A stretch of 64,000 nucleotides of DNA, taken from assembly GCA_949752745.1 (NCBI GenBank), contig OX457027.1, positions 75,150,700 to 75,214,699 on the forward strand. Direction: 5' to 3'. Each line of letters opens with the position of its first letter. Position 1 is the first letter of the stretch. The stretch is from Protula sp. h YS-2021. Its lineage: Eukaryota; Annelida; Polychaeta; Sabellida; Serpulidae. The position numbers were made by a program, and so were the translations under genes. The notes beneath the pieces were generated by a model that did no database searches, was not told the DNA's origin, and saw only the letters and a list, made by a program, of their open reading frames with translations. Positions 36,662 to 42,700 of the stretch are shown in pieces.

Positions 36662-37769
36662 GGACACCGCCCGCAAACCGATAGGAATACCCCAGCTTAC
36701 GTGTAACGTAAGCTGGGCTAAAAAGGAAAGTGTGGCTCAGTTGGGTCCAGAAAATTCGGTGGGTTCCGAAAAAGTGAGTCATTTCGTAAAAAATGCCCAA
36801 AAAGTGGACAAAAACCCCGCCTACGCGAACCCTGCATCCGTCTGATCATACTAAAACTCACCCCTAATAGACCTGTTGAGTTCAAATTTGTCGTTAAGCG
36901 GTGTACTTAACATTGTGATATTAAGCTCGAATTACGGCGTACAGTGTTTAAAAAACAGCTAGGTTATCACCCTCCCCTACACTCCAGATTTTCTTCACCC
37001 CTGTAGTGATGGCCTTTTAGGAGATTCCCTACAGATCAATTATGGGCTAATTTTGTTTGTAAAATTGTAAAAAAAATAATTAAAAAATATCTTTTAAAAT
37101 AAAAGATATACATCACAATTGCTGCTTGTACGCATAAGCATATATAGTATGATGCACCATGGATAAAACTTTACTATGCGACAAAAATGCATTCAAATCT
37201 AACATATGTTTTTGTCCTCAATTTCGAGAATATGGACCCAGACCTTTCAATCTCACCAAAACTGATATAACGTATAAATTGCTCAGAGAACGGAAGGCGT
37301 TTGCGAAACGAGTTTTATTTTTATGCCATATTTTTTCCTACATGAAAATCCGCTGAATAAAAAATCAAAACGCGAACTGTACCATTCTGTATTGGTTTTC
37401 TTCGCTGTTACCAGAAGCCTGGTCAGTCTTGTCACCGACATTGTAGCCTCCCCTATTGTTATTCTGAAATGCATGCAGGTTTTACTTTACTTGAGGTTAA
37501 CTTTTACATAACAGTCCGACAATGGATTGGTTTCAACATCATTTCGAAACCTTCAAAACGTATTACTGTATTTATTAACTTAAATTTCAAATTGTTACAT
37601 GAATACTGTAACAAGCAATGCAGACCTGTGAATCAAACACTCGGTTGGCATTATTTCTTTCAGCGGTATTCTCATTCAAGCGGTTGTTTGATCCCCTCGG
37701 GCTGTGCAGGTAGACATCACTTAGCACACCCACGATCGGAAGAAGCAGAAATAGTGACACTTTCATCAT
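11855..37769 (-). CDS. Gene A: secreted DD3-3-like protein (13 exons found, 660 aa)
   Basis: Exons on the minus strand are 37769-37626, 37463-37383, 25369-25189, 23097-22912, 19986-19794, 19117-18954, 17689-17542, 17349-17245, 16812-16750, 15742-15578, 15280-15153, 13125-12882 and 12035-11859. All phases join. The start is [10 protein letters not shown], after an in-frame TAG, and a signal peptide ends near residue 17 before [14 protein letters not shown]. The N-terminal half is Cys-rich with [12 protein letters not shown] (about 98-109) and [12 protein letters not shown]. The C-terminal half has [18 protein letters not shown], then HFQWTGSNT (His515) and [11 protein letters not shown] (His639, Cys642). 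I recall this order from proteins annotated as DD3-3-like; the biochemical role is not known to me. The frame meets TAA at 11857-11855, two codons after SVTV, overlapping a good donor AG|GTAAAG. The protein therefore either ends there as a soluble form or continues into exons I did not find. Introns hold most of the repeats of the window; the intron between exons 2 and 3 is about 12 kb. Confidence 0.85.
11859..12035 (-). CDS. Gene A exon 13 ([11 protein letters not shown]; last exon found)
   Basis: 177 nt, [20 protein letters not shown] to [31 protein letters not shown] aligns with [22 protein letters not shown] of gene B. The exon ends at AG|GTAAAG if spliced; read through, the codons are AGG TAA, so the protein would stop at 11855. 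Confidence 0.85.
12211..12773. mobile_element. TIR element in gene A intron 12
   Basis: The left end TGTTACAGCGG and the right end CCGCTGTAACA are perfect inverted copies over 11 bp. Inside, CAGCAGCTT and CGACTTTGTAAA words recur in inverted order near both ends. I see no clear target-site duplication and no transposase. It is probably a short non-autonomous DNA transposon. Confidence 0.5.
12882..13125 (-). CDS. Gene A exon 12 ([17 protein letters not shown])
   Basis: 244 nt, phase 1 to 2. It starts [19 protein letters not shown], contains GGTDRSNIV, and ends [10 protein letters not shown] before CA|GTGAGT. It aligns with [21 protein letters not shown] of gene B, with a longer Gly-rich loop. 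Confidence 0.88.
13430..14704. mobile_element. Array-bearing element with hairpin end, family 1 (about 167-bp units)
   Basis: It contains about seven degenerate tandem units of about 167 bp, marked by TTCAGCTGGGCCAATGTCC and TAGGCTTGAGTGTGTTA. The array ends in a GACGGACA-type tetranucleotide run (14600-14665). This is followed by CCCGAAAACTATAG, a perfect hairpin AGTCCCCCGGCGGGGGACT (14683-14701) and TAAAAAG. It lies in gene A intron 11. Non-autonomous Helentron-like elements of the Pearl/HINE type have a similar arrangement. Confidence 0.6.
15153..15280 (-). CDS. Gene A exon 11 ([19 protein letters not shown])
   Basis: 128 nt, phase 2 to 1, [19 protein letters not shown] to HFQWTG, donor ACAG|GTGCGT. 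Its core [21 protein letters not shown] is identical to gene B exon 10, the best conserved block of the pair. Confidence 0.9.
15578..15742 (-). CDS. Gene A exon 10 ([16 protein letters not shown])
   Basis: 165 nt, [18 protein letters not shown] to PSGVQNER, donor [30 protein letters not shown] matches [17 protein letters not shown] and SH of gene B exons 9-10. The acceptor TTTGAAG has a poor pyrimidine tract; a nearby CACAG would break the phase. Confidence 0.8.
16021..16670. mobile_element. Array-bearing element, family 2, copy 1
   Basis: It begins near CTGTTAAAAACTAAACTGACC, runs through GTTTTTGTTAAAACAAAAA, and holds about three units of about 155-160 bp with AAATCGCCAAAAAT and CAGTAAACATTTGC. 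It ends with ACTCACTGCG followed by a GACGGAC run. Copy 2 is at 25370-26165 in the same orientation. Confidence 0.6.
16750..16812 (-). CDS. Gene A exon 9
   Basis: 63 nt, [20 protein letters not shown], between CTTTTTCAG and AC|GTGAGT. It matches [19 protein letters not shown] at the start of gene B exon 9. Confidence 0.83.
17245..17349 (-). CDS. Gene A exon 8 (NHLGNG)
   Basis: 105 nt encoding [17 protein letters not shown] to CVFRLR, donor CTCAG|GTATAA. It aligns with [17 protein letters not shown] to CVMRIR of gene B exon 8. Both genes have a phase 2 intron after this Arg. Confidence 0.87.
17542..17689 (-). CDS. Gene A exon 7
   Basis: 148 nt, phase 1 to 2, [19 protein letters not shown] to CSQAPWSR, with four Cys. 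The acceptor is CTTTGCACAG and the donor AGCAG|GTCGTT. Confidence 0.82.
17726..17982. repeat. 47-bp tandem repeat, about 5.5 copies
   Basis: Each unit carries CACCATATGGTG, a 12-bp perfect palindrome, then ACCTGCTTACCAACCCACAT. The copies are almost identical, so the array is young. It starts about 35 bases upstream of the exon 7 acceptor in gene A intron 6. Confidence 0.85.
18954..19117 (-). CDS. Gene A exon 6
   Basis: 164 nt, phase 2 to 1, [20 protein letters not shown] to NYLEKAP, donor CCAC|GTGAGT. It has two Cys and a Trp/Gly-rich [12 protein letters not shown] stretch. No equally long segment was found in gene B, where exons 7-8 run more directly. Confidence 0.82.
19375..19775. repeat. 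ATATAAGGCGCA repeat with internal (TA)n
   Basis: ATATAAGGCGCA or its variants occur near 19384, 19433, 19450, 19731 and 19748. A pure TA run lies at 19566-19622. The block sits just outside the exon 5 donor of gene A. It looks like a degraded interspersed repeat with a microsatellite inside. Confidence 0.5.
19794..19986 (-). CDS. Gene A exon 5 ([15 protein letters not shown])
   Basis: 193 nt, phase 1 to 2. It begins [13 protein letters not shown], contains [18 protein letters not shown], and ends DNTAMCG before GG|GTACGT. Gene B has an intron after HPTPW, which gene A lacks here. Confidence 0.88.
21070..22443. mobile_element. hAT-like element, inner (8-bp target duplication)
   Basis: The ends CAGGGCTGGT and CACCAGCCCTG (inverted) enclose subterminal AAATTTTTGAAAT-type palindromic words. 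CTTAATCT is repeated at 21062-21069 and 22444-22451, an 8-bp target-site duplication. It is nested in the 20562-22861 element and itself contains the AACACTTGACAA repeat at about 21844-22370. Confidence 0.75.
21844..22370. mobile_element. Repeat family with AACACTTGACAA ends, copy 2
   Basis: It is the second copy of the repeat at 10677-11325, with the same ends and interior. Its position inside two nested hAT-like elements makes it the youngest of the three layers here, unless it was already part of the inner element. Confidence 0.55.
22912..23097 (-). CDS. Gene A exon 4
   Basis: 186 nt, phase 1 in and out. It begins [18 protein letters not shown] and ends [10 protein letters not shown] before AAAG|GTAACA. 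RERNK plus the next exon's GLFTADQ equals the gene B segment [12 protein letters not shown]. The acceptor TTCTATAAAG is weak but is the only one that fits the phase. Confidence 0.8.
23098..25188. other. Gene A intron 3, no feature recognised
   Basis: I see neither an element with defined ends nor an exon. The intron begins with the donor GTACCTCT at 25188. Confidence 0.45.
25189..25369 (-). CDS. Gene A exon 3 (WTNQHGCGG motif)
   Basis: 181 nt from [11 protein letters not shown] through [18 protein letters not shown] to [12 protein letters not shown], ending ACAG|GTACCT in phase 1. It matches gene B exon 4 ([13 protein letters not shown]). Its acceptor lies exactly at the edge of an array-bearing repeat (25370 onward). 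Confidence 0.87.
25370..26165. mobile_element. Array-bearing element, family 2, copy 2 (abuts exon 3 of gene A)
   Basis: It is homologous to 16021-16670: it starts CTGAAAAAAACTAGACTGACC, carries about four units with ATCGCCAAAAATAC and CAGTAAACATTTGCxCTA, and ends with ACTCACTGCG and a GACGGACGGAC run. The homology starts at the very bases that form the acceptor of gene A exon 3. Confidence 0.6.
26170..27860. other. Gene A intron 2, unannotated part
   Basis: No exon or defined element. A single hAT-like end CAGGGTTGGCAGATTT occurs at about 27600 without a partner that I could find. Confidence 0.4.
27862..29018. mobile_element. Satellite-bearing element (51-bp units), copy 1
   Basis: A conserved flank (27862-28117), starting CAAGTTTGTCCAAGGACAAA, is followed by about 17-18 units of about 51 bp, marked by GCGCGGTTCGAATTTCGGAC, CAGTGCGCATG and TTTATTTAACTTGCGTTGA. 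The same flank and units are found in reverse orientation at 59481-60186. Shared flank plus shared array shows that the array travels as part of an element. Confidence 0.7.
28118..29018. repeat. 51-bp tandem array
   Basis: The unit length is a multiple of three, which leaves accidental open frames. Unit divergence is moderate. The word GGTTCGAATTTC resembles a tRNA B box, but no tRNA fold surrounds it. Confidence 0.75.
29421..35192. repeat. 114-bp satellite array, about 50 units, in gene A intron 2
   Basis: The unit is about 114 bp, with TATCGCCCACCCGAAAAAT, then a near-palindrome CCCGAAAA...TTTTCGGG, then CCTGCACTTTTAAAGCGAAA and ACAACTTTCTTGCATTATCG. Because 114 is divisible by 3 and the unit has few stops, open frames of up to 694 codons exist on both strands. 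They are by-products of the repeat: the peptide period is exactly 38 residues and several frames are open at once. Higher-order similarity exists, for example between segments near 32,220-32,470 and 32,670-32,930. Confidence 0.9.
35285..35900. repeat. Two tandem copies of a roughly 346-bp segment
   Basis: Words such as AGCTCAGTAGATTCAAAAAT, CCCTTAGTTCTAGTTTCTTC and TTGCCCAAATTGGCAATAAA occur twice, about 346 bases apart. They sit between the 114-bp satellite and a hairpin-ended array. Confidence 0.7.
35918..36725. mobile_element. Array-bearing element with hairpin ends, family 3 (CTAA run)
   Basis: A hairpin at 35918-35947 (AGCCCTGTTGGCT, loop, AGCCAACTGGGCT) is followed by AAAAA. Next come about four degenerate units of about 155-175 bp with GCACAAGCCGTATGCACGAC and AAAATAAATGACATCGG, then a pure CTAA run (36603-36660) and the linker ACCGATAGGAATAC. 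A second hairpin CCCAGCTTACG/CGTAAGCTGGG (36691-36717) is followed by CTAAAAAGG. Confidence 0.6.
37383..37463 (-). CDS. Gene A exon 2
   Basis: 27 codons ([15 protein letters not shown] to ENQYRM) between the acceptor GCATTTCAG and the donor ATG|GTACAG, phase 0 on both sides. [11 protein letters not shown] matches [11 protein letters not shown] of gene B. Confidence 0.82.
37626..37769 (-). CDS. Gene A exon 1 (signal peptide and [14 protein letters not shown])
   Basis: 48 codons from ATG 37769, ending in [10 protein letters not shown] before the donor CAG|GTCTGC, phase 0. It covers in one exon what gene B splits into exon 1, exon 2 and the start of exon 3. An in-frame TAG lies eight codons upstream of the first ATG. 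Confidence 0.88.
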
Positions 37770-39654
37770 GCCCACACGATTCTGCTACATAAAATACAAA
37801 AAAGAAAGTGGAACATTTACTTACGTTTAGAGAGAGTAGTGAAATCACGAGTTTTAACCGTGTTTTTTTTTTAAAAGGTGGATATTTTAAAGCAGGCACT
37901 CCGCAGGGTTATACAACTTGTTCACTCCACCCCCTCCCCTCGCCTCCCCCGAAGCATCTGTAGTGTGTAATTACTTGGAAGGCGGGAGGACAGTGGAAAT
38001 TACGTGGTCCTGATGTCGAGTGAAATCTGCTTTAGTGGGATTTTAATATGCATTTTTAACATTTCAGTCAACGTGATTTAATATTTGCGTCTTGATCTAC
38101 AGCGGGAGTGGCGCACCAAGCTTGTCCAGCTCGGTTGTTCCAATCATTTCGGACGCACCTTATCATTGCAGATTTGCACATACTGGTCATCAGCCGTGTT
38201 CAAAGTTCAAATTACCGCCAGACATCTGACCATCAACCGAATTTGCAGTAGTCTTTTTTTCTTTTTTGGAGGGGGGGGGGGTGCTTGAAGAGACATTGGG
38301 AGGCTAACGTATAAGACTCCCTGCACACCTGAGGAAACGTACACAGCTTGACTGCATGGAGCAGGATGGGTGGATCTGGAGACAGCGAAGAAGGTATACG
38401 GATAAGGACGGATTTGGAGACAGTGTGACGCCGTACCTATAGCACAGATAAGGTTGAGGAATTAGAATTGCAAACAAAACAGTGGCAACTTCAGGTATAT
38501 GGTTAAAATTTTGGAAGCGACGTGGCAGCGGTCCACTGTCCAGATCGACGCTTTCATTTATATGCACGGGTTAACACGTCGCCAAACCCAACGGATATTT
38601 GATGGGTAAGTATTAAGCAAAAACTAGAACTTTACTGACAAGCATGACAACAGACACTGGTCGATGATAACAAAACATTTAAGTGATGGTCACATGGTCT
38701 GTTTTTCATTTCGCCGGTGGTCAAATGACCGGTTGCCGAATGTCCTACACTCCTTTAGTTCCAGCGGACCCTTTCTATCTTCCTAGAACAGAATGCTGTC
38801 ATAGAAAGACCGCAAGAGGCACCCAGGACTAACAGAGTCATAGATGATTACTGCGGTCTTCCTACGACTGTCCTAGCTTGGAAGATGGAAAAGGCCTGCT
38901 GGAACTAGGACTAACACCCCTTGTGCCCCCCCCCCCCCCAATAAGCAGTGCACAAATACAGAATTAGCAATAACAACAAAAACTTCACAAGTAAACGATG
39001 TTTCTGTAATATATTACCTTTTATTCTGTTAAAAATTGGTTCTCCAAGCTGTGAAAGGTCCACAATACCATAAACAAGGCTCACGCGCTAAACTTCACTC
39101 CAAAACCTGTATCTCTCTCGTTTTCTCCAAACAGATTTAAAAAGCGTGTTTTCTCGTACTGTAGTTCATCACATATCAATTATACATGGCCCTTGTTCTT
39201 GTATAAAGAATAAACATTTCGTTGTATTAACGATCTTGTACGTTCTCTCATTCACACGCAGAAAAGCACGAATAAATGATTTTATTTCACTCACGTCAAC
39301 TGTCATGTGAATCACAATGTTTACATGACCTCAAATGCCCCTTGACCCAAAAAAATAAATTAATTCGCCAATTCGTCAAATAACACCTGTGGCATATAAT
39401 TTTTTTTAAATACATTAAGCTATTTAAAAATAATATATGATTGAATTTTTGCTAGATACTTGTGTGTCTTTACTTCTTATTTAAGTGTAAAACTTCCTAT
39501 ATTTATGAACTACTTCTTATGCACATGCAGCAAATCTTGTAATCGGCAAAAGTACCCGTCAATCAAAAGTGATTCACGGCGGTCAATTTGAGGAAGTGAA
39601 TGTGCGCCGTGTTATGTCTTCGCGTATTTTCTACTTGATCAAAGAATAGCAGAC
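37770..39654. promoter_or_regulatory. Shared 5' region between divergent genes A and B
   Basis: The two start codons face away from each other across about 1.9 kb, so promoters and 5' UTRs of both genes must lie here, or further up if there are noncoding first exons. I see no convincing TATA box close to either start. The stretch has a G-run at 38269-38280, a C-run at 38927-38939 and an inverted repeat at 38745-38915. Confidence 0.4.
38745..38915. repeat. Inverted repeat in the shared 5' region
   Basis: TAGTTCCAGCGG and CTATCTTCCTAG on the left face CTAGCTTGGAAGATGG and CTGCTGGAACTA on the right, with an inner pair AAGACCGCA / TGCGGTCTT. The whole could fold into a long imperfect hairpin of about 170 bases. 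A small foldback element is likely. Confidence 0.55.
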
Positions 39655-39740
39655 ATGGGGAAATTGAGAATATCCATACTTTTAGCTCTGGGAGCTATGT
39701 TGATAGCTGTCAACGCTGATGTTTATATGCACAATCCTAG
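39655..39740 (+). CDS. Gene B exon 1 (signal peptide)
   Basis: [20 protein letters not shown] then ADVYMHNPR, donor AG|GTAAGA, phase 2. The start is the first ATG of the frame here, and the signal peptide would be cut before DVYMHNP, as in gene A. Confidence 0.88.
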
Positions 39741-42700
39741 GTAAGAGAATTTTACATTTTCACCGTGTACGGTTTACGAAACATGTGTCAAGGGGAGTAT
39801 TTAATCAAATATTGTGTATTATATTATACTATACTATAAGATATTTTGATTTAATGAAGAAGTAATCGAAGATACATGAAGCGCAGAGCGACTGTATCTA
39901 TTGTTGTATGTTATATACCTGAGATCGTTGTATGTCGATACTCTTCAAATTAAACTTCAGTTTACGAGAATTTAGGTGCATCTTTTTTTTTTCTTTTTTC
40001 TTTTTTTTTGGAGGGGGGGGGGGGCGGGTCTACTCACCGAGTGCCTCCACAGTGTAGCTCTAGTTAGTGTTTGTTGAAGCTACCCCTCTCCCCAAGCGTG
40101 GAGTTAGGATTCACCTGGGACTAGATTTTTCCTGCTGTATATATCCGATCTGGTACCTGGCCTGTGATCTGGAGCTAGAGGGGGTGGGGGTAAACAAGTG
40201 ATCGCTAAGAAAAAAACTAAAGGAGAAAGAAACTACGAGGCAAAGAACATTCAAATTGAACAGTACATCGTAATTGGTTTAATTGCAAAGTGGTCTGTTA
40301 GCTGCAGAAGATTATCATAACTTATAGTAAGAATCACATGGTGAGTTGCGGGACGCATAGTTTGTAGATAAGGCTGAAATAAGCGGTGAAAATGCTGCTT
40401 TCACATAAACAGAACATATTTTCAGTTTTGCCAATTACGATGTGCTGTTCAATTTTATGTTTCACTCCTTGTAGATATACCTTCCAAATAAAATTTAAAA
40501 AATAAATAAATAAAAAAACTGGCAACTACTGTGAAGAGAGTTGATGGTAATACTATACCCGGTACGAACGAATTTTTTTTGAGGGTTTCCAACATCTGAA
40601 CTTAGTTTCTTCTCTTCATTATGAAGTTCTCACTGCATGGTAGGTATCAAACCTGTCATTCCGTGAACATGTCTTTTCCCTTGGTTTGTACTTCATTGAT
40701 GGATTGTACTCTTTTTTATCGCATGACCTGCAACATTTTATTCAAATTCATTCATAGAAGTCATACAAGAAATTAACAGATATCATGCAAGCTAAAATGT
40801 GGCTACCAATTCGTATCGAGAAATTCACTTCAGTCCTTTGATTTAAGGAATGTCACATTATAATCCAATATTGAAATCATTACCAAAGCAATATAATAAC
40901 AGTGTTGCCACATCATCCTTTTTTAAGTATTATACTTTTTTTTTTTTTTTTTTTAAAAAAGCCCGATTATATCCTTTTTTGTACTTTTTTTAAAAAAAAT
41001 TTCATCCTTTTTTATACTTTTTTTCGCTTTTCATCGTTTTTTTTTTTTTTTTATTTTGAGAATTTCTTATGTTTGTCTAATAAATTGAAAAGAAGATTAG
41101 GAAACACAACGAAGCTCTTTTCCAACAAGGTTTCATTAACAAAACGATGTGGAAAAAAGCTAGACAGCCCTTTTGGTAATATTCAGGACAATTTAGAAGT
41201 ACAATCAGGTATGCAAATATTTTTAATCGCTGTGAAAACGAGCGTTTCAATAGGTAAAAATTACAAAAAAAAATGATACGATATGGTTGACATTGATGTT
41301 TTCGCGATTTTCAGCAAAAATATGAATCATCCTTTTTTTTCGTACTTTTTTTTTCCCAAATACATCCTTTTTAGGCCCCAACCCTTCGGATTGGGGCCTA
41401 TATGTTTGGGGTGTCCGTCCGTCCATCCGTCTGTCCGTCATCGCTTTATACCCCTATGAATTTGGGGGGGGGGCGGTTGGGTCCTGCTTGTGTTTCACAA
41501 ATACTTACTTGTTTATCCTTTTTTTCTTGACTCCGTGGCAGCACTGTAATAAGCGTAAGTTCAAGCACTGTGGCAAATAAATAAGTTTATTTCTATGCAG
41601 ATGACCATGACGTAGTTGTCCATTCAGTGAGAAAAAAAAAAGAAAAAAACACCGAAAAGCACCGTAATTTGATAAATGGCTTTTGTTAGAGAACAAGAAA
41701 AACTTGGAAAATCGGAATTTCAGAAAAACACTGAGAAAACTAGGAAGACCGAAGAAAAACTAGGAACGTTTAAAAGCCAAATGTCTTGTAATTTTAAGGA
41801 CAAACGTAGTCCGTGCGGAGTGCCAGTTTCGTTAAATAAAGGTGGGAGATGGAGTAATTTTCATTCAGTAGTAGGTGTTTCTCACAAAAAGGACTAGTCG
41901 GCATTTGGTTAAAAAGGGTGGTGATATTATTTCAAGATTAGCACTCTGGATTTAGGGGTCGTTTTAAAAAGCCATGGAAGTTTGGTATAATACCCTCTTC
42001 TTTAATCAATCTCGGAGTGCAATTTCAAAAGAGAAAAGAGCCCCCCGCCCCACCCTTTTTTTTAAGGAAATGCAGAGTGCAGAATTAGAATTGCCTCTCT
42101 TTTTTAACGAAATTGCCACCCCCTTTGGCCTCAAAATTACCTCATCCCTGTCCGGATGTTTTATTTTTATTATTATTACTATTATTATTATATTACTCTG
42201 TATGAACACGTATGGAAACACATATATACCACATGCCCCCTCCCCTCCCGGGGGACCGTACAATATCATGAACAGATTGACTGAAGATTTCACTGATTTT
42301 GGCTGCAATTTTCACGTGTACTGTTTAAAATATTCCGAATAACATTCCCATGTATGCGTTGTAACTTCTCTGGTGTCGGAAAATGTTACTTTCGTAGAAA
42401 TCATCAATAAAAGTTCAAGAAGAAATGAACTTAATTCATAAAGAGGGATATAGAAATCACACAAAATATATTTCGGTTATTGTTTCGTAGAGGTCGCTCG
42501 AGGTGCTCATTCCCTGACTGTATCTGTTAACACCACATTATTTAAAATAAGAATTCTGAAGCAAATATGAAACCAGATGTTTTTTGGTAGGCTATTCCGG
42601 AATAGACTACCGATAATTCAAATGTCACAGAAATCAACAATGCTTCATTTTACTTAAGGTGAAAATTTGCCAAAAGGTGAAAATAAGTTGACTTGCATTT

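Noticed and set aside
40960..41276. Phe/Lys-rich open frames in T-rich DNA (also 60.3-60.75 kb and 63.6-63.85 kb)
   Set aside because: They come from TACTTTTTT-rich DNA inside TIR elements; both members of the family have such frames in unrelated registers.
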